Shown piece after piece: positions 42,301-51,419 of a stretch of DNA of 64,000 nucleotides. Every line of letters starts with the position of its first letter. The first letter of the stretch is position 1. The notes beneath the pieces are model-generated. The model ran no database searches. It saw only the letters and a list, made by a program, of their open reading frames with translations, and was not told where the DNA came from. The DNA is from Clostridia bacterium (lineage in GTDB: Bacteria; Bacillota; Clostridia; Oscillospirales; Acutalibacteraceae): positions 1 through 64,000 of the forward strand of contig JAFXCQ010000018.1 in assembly GCA_017521425.1 (NCBI GenBank), read 5' to 3'. Both the position numbers and the translations under genes were made by a program.

Positions 42301-42510
42301 CTTGTAGATACATTCTTTCATTTTCCAAGCAGGAATTGACTCGATATCTGTATAAATTCTCTTTTTAAGATTTTTAATTTTGAGTGCCGCAACATCATCA
42401 AATGAGAAAATACCTCTTTGCTTACCTTTTGTAGCATCACGCCAGTCATCAACGTGAGCATCCATAGCATCGAGTGCTGCAACAGCATCCATATTTTTGA
42501 TTTCTGCCAC
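39343..42510 (-). CDS. GH38 alpha-mannosidase
   Basis: The 1055-residue protein has an N-terminal beta-rich domain, then the GH38 zinc-site motif GNSHLDIVFMW (His-x-Asp), nucleophile region GAMWVEPDCNLVSGES, CWVPDVFGNGYAMPQIL, a three-helix bundle with QFHDSLPGSHI, and C-terminal beta-sandwich domains. This is the class II (cytosolic Ams1-like) arrangement. No signal peptide is present, so it acts on imported mannosides. The other GH38 in this window is of the MngB-like type, so the two probably have different linkages or substrates. A divergent sugar transporter gene lies next to its promoter. Confidence 0.92.
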   Translation of the reverse strand: MAEIKNMDAVAALDAMDAHVDDWRDATKGKQRGIFSFDDVAALKIKNLKKRIYTDIESIPAWKMKECIYKGVDDYEYLYDEWKELNVGDRWGNNGWSAFFKNSFDMPARFKGKKVTLNVYFGGDSLLTLNGEPYQGLDPFRNSVLLTDCAKGDEHYDVDIESYYVWHSNESTVKTLSCSFIGVVDPVIEEIYWDFKAVFNALFMPVHDTGLQELIRAILKEAFTYVNFDLDGEEFKAGLLKAQKVLKDKVYNNPNYKSEGNLALVGNSHLDIVFMWAYKEYVRKLGRTHATMLRLMEQYPDFIFSQSTAPTYIEMAKRYPSLYKQVQSRIKEGRWEYIGAMWVEPDCNLVSGESFVRQLLHGVRFAEKEFGITPKTCWVPDVFGNGYAMPQILKKAGVEYFVTHKMGIWNDTNPWQYNTFWWEGPDGSKVFSIVPPTHFIGTVEADSLKVNWKKYTDKETIGESMYCYGWGDGGGGVDTEMLEYVKRYKNFPGLPKTQTSKIEDSLARMKANATETNIPTWKDELYLEEHRGVHTTKALLKKYNRYCENLYRQAEMFASIAMKYGYKYPLEKLNEGWQMILTNQFHDSLPGSHITEVFADLCAIYEDIIKIGESVRSEALDVLAGNVDGSEKYGKPFALFNSLGTVATSKIELPYKDVEIYDADGNKVPTQAYTKLDGTKVLVFIAKDIPAVGYKVFYTKNATVGEATATALVGNTVENDNFKLTLDESAELVSIFDKKNNREVLDGKGNVFRLYEDLPGKYDAWDIVASYVDREFDTEAGKVTGITTGDVFTVVSIEKNINKSLLKQNIILYNELDKIDFDTFISWHEQEKLLKVGFDVDVKAQKFTRDIAYATIESSNYRHNPYDKAKFEVSAHNFIDMSEDNYGVTILNDCKYGYEVDKQRMIITLLKAPMNPDPMSDRGDHYFTYSIYPHKGNWKNAETLVRSLEMNNPAVAVDVKADSKGETSGSFIKVDGKNVTLEAVKKCEDEDAYIIRFVEKAGARTDVTAELFADVKSVAECDLLERNDVAVSIANGNKLSFTINPFEIKCYKVKL

Positions 42511-42561
42511 AAAAATCTTCCTTCCTTAAACTGTAAAACAGTTTTATTTTCATACCATTTC

Positions 42562-42590
42562 AGTATAGCATTATTGGTTATTATTTTCAA
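42562..42590 (-). promoter_or_regulatory. promoter of the GH38 gene
   Basis: TTGAAA (42585-42590), a 17-base spacer and TATACT (42562-42567) on the minus strand. Confidence 0.75.
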
Positions 42591-42624
42591 TAAGTAAATG
42601 GTTTATTTTTGAAATATTTTATAG

Positions 42625-42654
42625 TTGATTTTCCAACTGCAAATACTGTATAAT
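42625..42654 (+). promoter_or_regulatory. promoter of the GPH transporter gene
   Basis: TTGATT (42625-42630), an 18-base spacer and TATAAT (42649-42654). Its -35 box is 34 bases from that of the divergent GH38 promoter, so one regulator could serve both. Confidence 0.7.
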
Positions 42655-42687
42655 TGAATTATAATAAATATAAAAGGCGGTGCATTT

Positions 42688-44112
42688 ATGAAGTATGTTT
42701 CTAAAAAAGAGCAGGTAAACTATTTAGCAGGTCTTTCAGGGCAGAATTTAGTTTATTCACTCATTGGTGGCTCATTTTTTACATATTTTATGACAGATAT
42801 TGCTATGTTCCCTGCAGCAGTAGTTTCAATAATTCTCATAGCAATGAAAGTCTGGGATGGTATAAACGACCCTATTGTTGGTTCTTTCGTTGACAGACAC
42901 AGTTTCAAAAACGGTGAAAAATTAAGACCATTTTTACGCTATACTCCTCTGCCCGTTGGTGTATTTACAGTTTTAATCTTCCTTGTATTTTCAACAGAAG
43001 AAAGTCTTTTGTGGCTCAGGGTTTCGTACTTTATAATTATGTACATCGCGTGGGATATAGCCTATACTTTGCAGGATGTTTCAATATAGGGTATTACCGC
43101 ATCTGTTTCGCCTGACAGTAACGAACGTGATAATTTCATTAAATGGGCAAGAACAATAGGTTCATTGGTTTATGGTATTTTCAATATGTTAATACCAATG
43201 TTTATTGAAATGATTGCTTTAAGAACACAAAACAAAATGTCTTTAGTAACTCTTGTTTTTGCAGTTATTTTTGGTCTTGGTGGTGGTATGTTAAGCTACC
43301 GTTCTTATAAAGCACAAGAAAGAATTAAAATAAATCCACAAACACAACAAAACTCATTAAAAGAAAGTTTTTCTCTTCTTTTCAAAAATAAAATGATGCT
43401 TCTTGTAACACTTGCAAATCTCTTTGGTTCTTTAGGCTTTGGCACACAATTAGTTACTTATTTCTTCAAGTATAAATTACCGGTAGATTTCCCGGGTGCA
43501 GACGGATTTATTGGTGCATTAGGTCTTACAACAATTTACTTTGCAATTACAAATGTGCCACAGTTTATTGGTATGATTTTCGCCGATAAATTCAAGAAAT
43601 TCTTCAAAGGATATGTTAATGTTCTTATATTCATTCAGGCAACAAATGCGGTTGTGAGAACTGTTGCCTTCTTAATCGGATTTGAAGGTACAAACTTCTG
43701 GATTGGTATGGGACTTTTGGCATTAGGCTCAATTCCTATGGGTGCATTAAGCATTGCACAGACTTCTGTTTTCTGCGATAGTGTTGACTATATGGAATGG
43801 GAAACAGGAAAAAGGACAGAAGGTGTTACATTCTCAATGCAAACATTCTTCACAAAAGTTTCAAGTGGTATAACAGGCGGTCTTGCTACTCTTTCATTAT
43901 CACTTTTAGGCTACAAAGCTATTGACGACACTGCAACATCTTTTATTGGCACACAAACAGAAGCTTTTGACTCATGGATCTGGCCACTTGTTATGCTAAC
44001 TCCTGTTATTGCAAGTATTCTTTATATAATTCCATTGTTATTTATAAAATACCCTCCAGAAAAAAGAGAACAGGTTGAGAGAGAGTTAGCCCAGAGAAGA
44101 AACCCCATTTAG
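42688..44112 (+). pseudogene. GPH-family sugar:cation symporter interrupted by an in-frame amber codon
   Basis: The frame of 475 codons is continuous except for one TAG at 43087-43089 (codon 134). Before it are YLAGLSGQNLVYSLIGGSF, WDGINDPIVGSFVDRH and YTLQDVSI; after it GITASVSPDSNERDNF and eight or so helices. In this family a Trp normally occupies that position (D-V-P-x-W-G), so a single TGG to TAG change explains the stop. Everything else, including the AGGCGGTG ribosome site and the promoter, looks intact. It is either a very recent pseudogene, a sequencing error or a rare read-through case. The intact protein would import sugars for the nearby mannosidases. Confidence 0.88.
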
Positions 44113-44120
44113 TAATGAGT

Positions 44121-44228
44121 TTCGGGTCTGCGACGCAATTATAATATTATAAAAATAGGTATGTAAAAAACGTTAAGTTTTTTACATACCATTCTTTTTT
44201 ACTTATGACTGACAACTAATAGCTAACT
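44121..44228. repeat. heptad/hairpin element F (acts as terminator)
   Basis: From 44121: TTCGG, mini-hairpin GTC-TGC-GAC (44126-44134), GCAATTATAATATTATAAAA, then core hairpin GGTATGTAAAAAAC/GTTTTTTACATACC (44158-44190) and a T run. The array is ACTTATG, ACTGACA, ACTAATA, GCTAACT (44201-44228), touching the TAG stop of the FN3 gene. The core with its T run is a good terminator for the transporter gene. There is only one mini-hairpin end and one heptad array, so the copy is asymmetrical. Confidence 0.78.
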
Positions 44229-44229
44229 G

Positions 44230-47025
44230 CTAAGACCTGACTATAGAACCACTCGCAATATACCCGCTTTTAACTTCACCATTTATGGCTTTGACTGTAT
44301 ATCGGTAGTTTTTTCCAACAACTGCAGTTTCATCACTATAAGTTAATGTATCGGCTTTTACCTTGGAAGAAAGCACCTGCCACGAAGACCATTTTTTAGT
44401 GGTGTCATTATATTCTGCACGATACACTATATAATTCGTTGTACCTTTGCACTCATTCCATTTTACAGTAACACCTTTTTCTGCATTTTCAACTGTTACT
44501 GTCGGTGGTAATAAACACAATAAACTATCAGAATTTTTATATACACTCAATGAAGTCCCGTTACACGCTTTTACTGTATATTTATATGTAACACCGCTTG
44601 TTGCAGTACTATCAATATATAAATTTACATTTCCAGTTTTCCCAAGATTTTTCCAACTTGACCGCTTACCATTTACTGTTTCAGCACGATAAATGTAGTA
44701 GTTTGTTGCACCCCGAACTTTATTCCATGTAACTTTTACACCGGTAGTATCATTCGCAATTTTTACTGTTGGTGCCGAAAGTCTTATAAGGCTATTAGTT
44801 GCAGTAAATGTACTTCTCATCTTACCATTTATAGCACGTACTGTATATTTGTATTGTACACCATCTTTTACACTTTTATCTACCCAACGGAATTTATCTG
44901 GTTTCGCTGTTCCCATTTTTTTCCAGACTGACCATTTACCGTTTTCATATTGTGAACGATAAACTGTGTAACCTGTTACACCATCTGACTTTGACCACGA
45001 AACCTTAATTCCGTCAGATGCATTTGCGATTGTTACTGTCGGCTCTGCTACATATAACAATGAATTTGAAGCCTTATAAGTGCTTAAAGATTTTCTGTTT
45101 TTAGCTCGTACTGTATATTTATAAGTTTTTCCGGAAACAGCTGTTTTGTCTATATAACCTGTTACTTCACCTACATTTGCAATAATTTTCCAACTTGACC
45201 TCTTGCCATTAACGATTTCTGCTCTGTAAACCGAGTAACCTATTGCACCACTCACTTTTGACCAATTAACATTAACACCGGTTGAAAAGTTTGCTATTTT
45301 AACAATAGGTGCAGTAAGATACACCAATTCATCTGTTCCTACAAAACCGCTTTTAACTTTATTGTTTATTGCTCTTACAGTATATTTATAAGTTCCACCT
45401 ATAACCACTTTAGTATCTACCCAAACTGATTTTGAGGAATTTTGCGTACACAACTCCTTCCAACCGGTCCATTTACCACCGACTGTTTGTGCACGATAAA
45501 TTATGTAACCTGTAGCACCAGATACTTTATTCCAGCTAACTTTTACCCCGTTGGTTGAATTAGAAATCGCAGGAGTCGGTGCTGACACATAAGTAACACT
45601 TACACCATTACTGTCAAAATTACCAAGACCCAACACATTTTCTGCTCTGACTGTGTATTTGTAAAACGCACCACTTGTTGCTTTTTTATCGAGATAATCA
45701 GTTGTTGTTACCTTACTCAACTGTGTCCATTTCGACCATTTGTTATTAACAAATTGTGCTCTGTAAACTCTGTAACATTCTGTGTCATTCGTTGCATTCC
45801 ACGAAATTTTCACACCACCGTAAGAATTAACCGCACTTTTTAATTTAACCTTTGCCGGCACTGTTTTAGGTACATTATTTACTGTAACAGAATCAGAAGT
45901 ATTGGTGTGATTATATTCTGTTATGCTTTTAACCTTCTTTAGTTCCTTATAAGTCTTTTTAGGGTTATAAAGAAGTGCCATTTTACCGTATTTGCTGTGC
46001 TCAAGAATTTCATAAACTTCAATATCGCTTTCAGGTTTAACGGAATCAGAATAATCAACAAACACACATTTTTTACCGTTTTCATCAATGCACACATCCA
46101 TATTTACTGCGTAATTATCAATCACAATTACATCTTCAGGGTATTTGTCTTCTGCTAATGATGTGTAACCATTTGCTTCAAGTAAAATATTTTTATTATT
46201 TTCACTTACAGGAAGAACTATGTGTTTTTTTAATTCATTGTCGTAAACCATTTCTGACACATTATAAGTATTTTTACTCTCGTCAACAATTTCTGCAATA
46301 AAAATTTTATTTTCGTTACCCTCACCTGTTTTGCCACAGAAAATGCCTGTACCATCATAATGCTCAGCTAATTTAACCTTTTCTTGCTCGTATATATTTC
46401 TCACATATTTGTAAGATGTAGTCTGCCCTGCATTTACAGTACCCTCTAAAATAATTGTTTTACCTGCTTCAGCTTCGGCTACACCGTAAATACCGATTGC
46501 ATTATCTTCACCTTTATAAAGCTTTACACCAACATTTTTTTCAACCTTAAAGAATGCTTTACCTGTACCACTACCATCAACAAATACGGCATCTGTATAA
46601 AGCTTGTTTTCGTTTATTATAAGTACACCCTTACCTGTAACAGTAATTGAACTGCCCCAGCTTAAATCTGACGAAATAATGCTCCCCAACTCGTTGTAGC
46701 CTGAAAGCTTGATTTTAAAATCATCGCCCATAGCCGTAATAACCATAATATCATCAGTTTTAAAATTATAAAGGGTAAGTGTATTTGTTTTTACATCATA
46801 GCTTATATTTTTCGAGTTTTCATATTTACCGCCCTTACACAATTCTACAGGATAAACATAGCTTACCTCACCGTCACCATAAACATCAACAAAACTGATA
46901 ATTGCCATATCAAAATCGTTTTCACCTTTGTTCTGATAAGGTCCGTTACCTGCCAATACACTCAAAGGCATCAATATAGTTATAAAAAGAATTGTAGTCA
47001 GAATTATTGATATTGATTTTTTCAT
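44230..47025 (-). CDS. secreted protein with beta-helix-like N-terminal region and six FN3-like repeats
   Basis: The 931-residue protein has signal peptide KKSISIILTTILFITILM (cleavage near VLA-GN). An N-terminal region to about residue 390 contains LTLYNFKTDD, ITVTGKGVLIINEN and GKTIILEGTV, resembling repetitive beta-solenoid carbohydrate-binding proteins. Six FN3-like modules of 85-90 residues follow, each with G-V/I-K-V-S/T-W, Y-x-V/I-Y-R-A/S, W-x-x-W and Y-K-Y-T-V-R. No sortase or anchor motif is present. It is a paralog of the next protein upstream. A role in surface adhesion or polysaccharide binding is inference. Confidence 0.82.
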   Translation of the reverse strand: MKKSISIILTTILFITILMPLSVLAGNGPYQNKGENDFDMAIISFVDVYGDGEVSYVYPVELCKGGKYENSKNISYDVKTNTLTLYNFKTDDIMVITAMGDDFKIKLSGYNELGSIISSDLSWGSSITVTGKGVLIINENKLYTDAVFVDGSGTGKAFFKVEKNVGVKLYKGEDNAIGIYGVAEAEAGKTIILEGTVNAGQTTSYKYVRNIYEQEKVKLAEHYDGTGIFCGKTGEGNENKIFIAEIVDESKNTYNVSEMVYDNELKKHIVLPVSENNKNILLEANGYTSLAEDKYPEDVIVIDNYAVNMDVCIDENGKKCVFVDYSDSVKPESDIEVYEILEHSKYGKMALLYNPKKTYKELKKVKSITEYNHTNTSDSVTVNNVPKTVPAKVKLKSAVNSYGGVKISWNATNDTECYRVYRAQFVNNKWSKWTQLSKVTTTDYLDKKATSGAFYKYTVRAENVLGLGNFDSNGVSVTYVSAPTPAISNSTNGVKVSWNKVSGATGYIIYRAQTVGGKWTGWKELCTQNSSKSVWVDTKVVIGGTYKYTVRAINNKVKSGFVGTDELVYLTAPIVKIANFSTGVNVNWSKVSGAIGYSVYRAEIVNGKRSSWKIIANVGEVTGYIDKTAVSGKTYKYTVRAKNRKSLSTYKASNSLLYVAEPTVTIANASDGIKVSWSKSDGVTGYTVYRSQYENGKWSVWKKMGTAKPDKFRWVDKSVKDGVQYKYTVRAINGKMRSTFTATNSLIRLSAPTVKIANDTTGVKVTWNKVRGATNYYIYRAETVNGKRSSWKNLGKTGNVNLYIDSTATSGVTYKYTVKACNGTSLSVYKNSDSLLCLLPPTVTVENAEKGVTVKWNECKGTTNYIVYRAEYNDTTKKWSSWQVLSSKVKADTLTYSDETAVVGKNYRYTVKAINGEVKSGYIASGSIVRS

Positions 47026-47044
47026 ACAACACCCCTCCGAACAA

Positions 47045-47092
47045 GATTCGAATCAATGGTATTATGATACACTATTTATACAAATTCGTCAA
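47045..47092 (-). promoter_or_regulatory. promoter plus GATTCGAATC palindrome of the FN3 gene
   Basis: TTGACG (47087-47092), a 17-base spacer and TATCAT (47064-47069) on the minus strand. The perfect 10-base palindrome GATTCGAATC (47045-47054) lies just downstream of the -10 box and could be an operator. Confidence 0.6.
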
Positions 47093-47095
47093 ATT

Positions 47096-47130
47096 ACAAT
47101 AAAAACCACAGTGATTTCTCACTGTGGTTT
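47096..47130 (-). terminator. terminator of the larger FN3 gene
   Basis: AAACCACAGTGA and TCACTGTGGTTT (47103-47130) form a 12-bp stem with a 4-base loop, followed by a T-rich run on the minus strand. Confidence 0.85.
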
Positions 47131-47138
47131 CGTCTTAA

Positions 47139-50100
47139 TTACGCTACATTTTCTGCTACATCTTCTTGTGTCGCAGGAATTATTACATTTGCACTTGCAA
47201 CGAAAGAACTTAATGATTTACCATTTACTGCTCTTACTGTGTAACGATAGGTAGCACCCTCTGTTACTGCACTGTCTGTAAATGAAAGTGCAGTCTGTGA
47301 AGAAACAATTGCCCATGATGTCCATTTACCATCAACTAATTCTGAACGATAAACTGTGTAGCTTTTTGCTCCTGAAATTTTATTCCAGCTTACTTTTATG
47401 CTATTTTCGTTAAGAGTTGCTTTTACTGCCGGTTGTGCGAGTCTTATAAGACCACTGGTTGCAGTATATGTGCTCTTAACATTACCATTTATAGCACGAA
47501 CTGTGTATTTGTACTGAACGCCTGCTTTTGCACTCTTGTCAACCCAAGAAGTTTTTGTTGCTGCTGCAGTACCCATTGTTTTCCAGCTTGACCATTTACC
47601 ATTTTTTAATTCTGAACGATAAATTGTGTAGCCTTTTGAACCTGTAGATTTTGTCCATGAAACCTTAATACCGTTAGATGCGTTTGTAATTTTTGTGGTA
47701 GGTTGTGCTAAATAGAGTAATTGTGAAGATGCTTTATATGCACCAGTTGAACTACCATTTACTGCTTTTACTGTATATTTATAATAAACACCTGATTTTG
47801 CAGTTTTATCTACTGTGCTTGTTACTGCACCCACCTTGCTTATTTGTTTCCAGCCTGACCATTTACCATTTGATAATTCAGAACGGTAAACAATATAGTT
47901 TTTAGCACCTGCAACTTTACCCCAGGTAACCTTTACACCTGTAGAAGCATTTGCAATTTTTACAGTAGGTGTTGAAAGGTAAACTAAACCGCTTGTTGCT
48001 TTAAAGCTACTTACTGACTTACCACTTACTGTACGAACTGTGTAACGATACTGAACACCGCTTTTTACAGATTTATCAGTCCAAGAAGATTTATCTGCCT
48101 TTGCAGTACCCATATTTTTCCAGCCTGACCATTTACCGCCTGAATATTGTGAACGATAAACTGTGTAGCCTGTTGCACCGCTTACTTTTGACCAAGAAAC
48201 CTTGATACCATTAGAAGCATTTGCAATTTTTACTGTTGGTGCTGCAATATAAATCATTTCTTGTGATTCTTTATATGTACTTACTGAATCTCCATTTACA
48301 GCAAGAACTGTATAAACATATTTGGTGTTTGTTTTAGCAGTCTTATCAACATAACTGTTTACTTCACCGACAACATTTACTGCACCCAAATCACTCCACG
48401 CACCATTTCTGTATTCAGCACGATAGATTACATAGTTTTTAGCTCCTGCTACCTTTGACCAACTAACCTTTACACCAGTAGCAGCATTTGCTATTTTTAC
48501 TGTTGGAGCTTTAAGGAATACTACTCCTGATGTTGCTTTAAAACCGCTTTTAATATTAGCGTCAAGGACATTCCTTACAGTATATCTGTAAGTTGTACCT
48601 GGTTTTATTTTTGTATCCGTATACGTACTTTTGTTTGAAGTAATAGTAGCAATTTTAGTCCAACCAGACCATTTTCCATTTACATACTCTGAACGATAAA
48701 CTTCATAACCAGTTGAAAGCGGTTTTTTAGCCCAATTGACTTTAATACCATTTTCAGCAACACTCGCTTTAACACTCGGAGCCTGAATATAAGTATCACC
48801 CATACCAGTTTTATTATAACCACCTAAGCCAAGTGTGTTTTCAGCTCTTACCGTATAAAGATATCGGTTACCTTCTCCAACTGACTGGTCTAACCAACTT
48901 GTTTCTGTAGTAGTTTTTAATTGTTCCCAACCAAAACCAGCTTCTATATCTTTTCTATAAACTCTGTACTGAACTGCGTTCGCAACAGGCTCCCATGACA
49001 CCTTTATACCACCATAAGCATTAGCAGCACTTTTTAATTTTACAGTTGCAGGAAGTTCTGTATCAAAGTGAACCTTAATTGGGTTGCTATAATTCACATG
49101 ATTATATGCAATTTTTGTAGAAACTATCTTCAATTCTTTATATGTATTTTTAGAGTTATAAAGAAGTGCTAAAGTACCATAAGTTTCATGTTCAATAACT
49201 TCATAAACTTCTATTTTTGAACAATCATTTGAAAAATCACGAAATACACATTCCTTATCATTTTCATCAATGCAAACATCCATTGAAATTGGCTCTTCAC
49301 TAATGCTTAAAATAGTTTCAGGAATTTTATCTTCATCCAAAGGCCAAAACTCATAATTCCCTATATTTTGATTTTCGGGTTTTACAGGAAGAAGAACATA
49401 ATTATTCAACGCCTGATCAAAAACTACTTCAGCAACATCAAAAGTATCAAAAGACACCTGTGTACCTACATAAATTTCCCCATCCTTCTCCCATATATGC
49501 TCCTTTATGTAATCACGAACATTAGTTACAGGGTAAACCATTGCTGTTTCGTAGGTATTTGCATTATATTCTTTTGCAACAGATTTTTCACCCTCTACTT
49601 TACCTTCAAAAATAATTGTTTTTGAAGTATCTGTTTCTGCCGAGCCATAAACCGCAATTGCTGGTTCTTTTTCTTTCGTTTCAGCTTCTGTGTAACCATA
49701 CGCTTCTAAAGAAGCATTTTTTCCAACTTTGAAAAAACCTTTACCAGTACCAGAAACATCTAATTCAACTGCAACAGGATGTTCAAAATTTTCATTCAAT
49801 GTAAGATGACCATTACCTGTAACTGTTACAGAACCGCCCCAAGACATATCTGAGGAAGCAATACAACCTAATTTGTTTTTTCCAACGAGCTTAATCTTAA
49901 AATCATCACCCATACCTGCCATAAATAATATGCTACGTGATTTCCATTGGTTGAGTGTTAAAGTATTTGTTTTCTCATTATAAGTTATCCATGTTGATAT
50001 TTCTTTTGTATAGTCAGTTGCTGGATAAATAATTCCAACTTCCCCTGTAAAGTAATCAATCATTGCAATACAAGACATATTTTCCAAATTGTTTATTTCT

Positions 50101-50219
50101 TCCGCAGTAATATTATCCCAATCTGTAGGATAAGGACCATTTTCTGCAAATACGCTTAATGGCATAAGTAATGTTAAAAACATTAAAGTTGCCAAAAGCA
50201 CGGATAAAACTTTTTTCAT
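47139..50219 (-). CDS. secreted protein with seven FN3-like repeats, paralog of the 931-residue protein
   Basis: The 1026-residue protein has signal peptide KKVLSVLLATLMFLTLLM (cleavage near VFA-EN). Its N-terminal domain shares MDVCIDEN-KECVFRDFS, IEVYEVIEHETYGTLALLYN and VTVTGNGHLTLNEN with the neighbour, followed by seven FN3-like modules. Modules three to six are close copies of one another (TVKIANAS-GIKVSWSKV, GKWSGWK, YRYTVR), also at DNA level, a substrate for repeat-number change. ATG 50219 follows GGGAGG. Alternating modules carry YRSQ/YRSE and YRAE forms, hinting at a two-module duplication unit. Confidence 0.82.
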   Translation of the reverse strand: MKKVLSVLLATLMFLTLLMPLSVFAENGPYPTDWDNITAEEINNLENMSCIAMIDYFTGEVGIIYPATDYTKEISTWITYNEKTNTLTLNQWKSRSILFMAGMGDDFKIKLVGKNKLGCIASSDMSWGGSVTVTGNGHLTLNENFEHPVAVELDVSGTGKGFFKVGKNASLEAYGYTEAETKEKEPAIAVYGSAETDTSKTIIFEGKVEGEKSVAKEYNANTYETAMVYPVTNVRDYIKEHIWEKDGEIYVGTQVSFDTFDVAEVVFDQALNNYVLLPVKPENQNIGNYEFWPLDEDKIPETILSISEEPISMDVCIDENDKECVFRDFSNDCSKIEVYEVIEHETYGTLALLYNSKNTYKELKIVSTKIAYNHVNYSNPIKVHFDTELPATVKLKSAANAYGGIKVSWEPVANAVQYRVYRKDIEAGFGWEQLKTTTETSWLDQSVGEGNRYLYTVRAENTLGLGGYNKTGMGDTYIQAPSVKASVAENGIKVNWAKKPLSTGYEVYRSEYVNGKWSGWTKIATITSNKSTYTDTKIKPGTTYRYTVRNVLDANIKSGFKATSGVVFLKAPTVKIANAATGVKVSWSKVAGAKNYVIYRAEYRNGAWSDLGAVNVVGEVNSYVDKTAKTNTKYVYTVLAVNGDSVSTYKESQEMIYIAAPTVKIANASNGIKVSWSKVSGATGYTVYRSQYSGGKWSGWKNMGTAKADKSSWTDKSVKSGVQYRYTVRTVSGKSVSSFKATSGLVYLSTPTVKIANASTGVKVTWGKVAGAKNYIVYRSELSNGKWSGWKQISKVGAVTSTVDKTAKSGVYYKYTVKAVNGSSTGAYKASSQLLYLAQPTTKITNASNGIKVSWTKSTGSKGYTIYRSELKNGKWSSWKTMGTAAATKTSWVDKSAKAGVQYKYTVRAINGNVKSTYTATSGLIRLAQPAVKATLNENSIKVSWNKISGAKSYTVYRSELVDGKWTSWAIVSSQTALSFTDSAVTEGATYRYTVRAVNGKSLSSFVASANVIIPATQEDVAENVA

Positions 50220-50268
50220 TTTTATTCCTCCCAAAATAACATTTTATCTACCAGAGTAGACTATTTCA

Positions 50269-50297
50269 AATATACTACCAGCACCATATTTTGTCAA
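50269..50297 (-). promoter_or_regulatory. promoter of the 1026-residue FN3 gene
   Basis: TTGACA (50292-50297), a 17-base spacer and TATATT (50269-50274) on the minus strand. Confidence 0.8.
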
Positions 50298-50352
50298 TAA
50301 CATATAAGAAAATATATTTTTAAAAATCACGAGAAAAATTTGGTAAATAAAG

Positions 50353-50381
50353 TTTACATATCAAAAGTATTATGATAAAAT
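50353..50381 (+). promoter_or_regulatory. promoter of the HAD-mannosidase operon
   Basis: TTTACA (50353-50358), a 17-base spacer and TAAAAT (50376-50381). Confidence 0.6.
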
Positions 50382-50413
50382 AAATTTATCTATGTTGAAA
50401 GGAAAATTTTATT

Positions 50414-51409
50414 ATGTTACTCGACAAAAAACTTTATATTCCCGACCTTGGTGAAGTTGATGCAACAAGCGGTTTTCATCTTCTTCCCGCTACTGAAGAC
50501 GGTAAATTTGTTGCAGGCAAAAACGGTGTAGAATTTGTTGTTGCAACAGGCGACCAGAAGGTTGAATTTGTTTCATTCGGAACACATTCACTCGCTTGTG
50601 TAAAATCTGCTATTGCTTACCCTGTTTACTACCCTGTTTACCCTGTAAAAACAGAGTACCCGTTAAACGCAGTTTTAATGGATTTAGACGGCACTACTGT
50701 AAGAAGTGAAGAGTTCTGGATTTGGATTATTGAAATGACTACTGCAAGTATGTTAGGCAACCCAAAATTCCAGCTTGAAGAAAGTGATATTCCATTCGTT
50801 TCAGGTCATAGTGTATCTGAACACTTACAATATTGCATTGATAAATATTGCCCTGGTGAATCACTCGAAAAAGCAAGAAACTTCTATTTCGAACACACTC
50901 ACAGAGAAATGGAAGAAATTATGCAGGGCAGAGGTAAAGACGGTGCTTTCACACCAACCGAGGGTGTTAAAGATTTCTTACTCGAATTAAAGGATATGGG
51001 TATAAAAATCGGTCTTGTAACGTCTGGTCTTTACGAAAAAGCATGGCCAGAAATTCTTTCTGCATTCAAGACTCTTGGTATGGGCGACCCTAAAGATTTT
51101 TATGATGCAATTATCTCCGCTGGCTTCCCACTCAGAAAAGGCTCTGTTGGTACATTAGGTGAGCTTTCCCCTAAGCCACACCCATGGCTCTACTCTGAAA
51201 CATCTATTGTAGGCTTAGGTGAAGCATTCGCTGACAGAAGCAAGGTTATAGGCATTGAAGACAGCGGTGCCGGTGCTTGCTCTGTAAGACTTGCGGGCTA
51301 CACCACAATTGGTATTGCCGGTGGCAACATTGAATCAAGCGGTACTAAAGCAGTTTGTACACACTACTGTGATACATTCGCTGATATTATGAAAATTATT
51401 AAAGGATAA
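50414..51409 (+). CDS. HAD-superfamily phosphatase or phosphomutase with N-terminal extension
   Basis: The 331-residue protein has all HAD motifs: I, LMDLDGTTV (nucleophile Asp at about residue 95); II, LVTSGLYEKA; III, LSPKPHPWLYS; IV, VIGIEDSGAGACS. A cap domain lies between I and II, as in beta-phosphoglucomutase relatives. The first 85 residues are an unrecognised beta-rich extension. It ends ten bases before a GH38 gene, so it may dephosphorylate a sugar phosphate released by that mannosidase or prepare one. This link is inferred from the operon. Confidence 0.85.
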   Translation: MLLDKKLYIPDLGEVDATSGFHLLPATEDGKFVAGKNGVEFVVATGDQKVEFVSFGTHSLACVKSAIAYPVYYPVYPVKTEYPLNAVLMDLDGTTVRSEEFWIWIIEMTTASMLGNPKFQLEESDIPFVSGHSVSEHLQYCIDKYCPGESLEKARNFYFEHTHREMEEIMQGRGKDGAFTPTEGVKDFLLELKDMGIKIGLVTSGLYEKAWPEILSAFKTLGMGDPKDFYDAIISAGFPLRKGSVGTLGELSPKPHPWLYSETSIVGLGEAFADRSKVIGIEDSGAGACSVRLAGYTTIGIAGGNIESSGTKAVCTHYCDTFADIMKIIKG

Positions 51410-51419
51410 GGTGTGTATT

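Noticed and set aside
43081-43095. Selenocysteine, pyrrolysine or general TAG recoding at the transporter's amber codon
   Set aside because: Other genes in the window end with TAG, and no insertion hairpin is visible. A point mutation or sequencing error is simpler.
47139-49300. DNA repeats of about 260 bp as a mobile or CRISPR-like array
   Set aside because: They keep reading frame and encode FN3 modules, so they are internal gene repeats.
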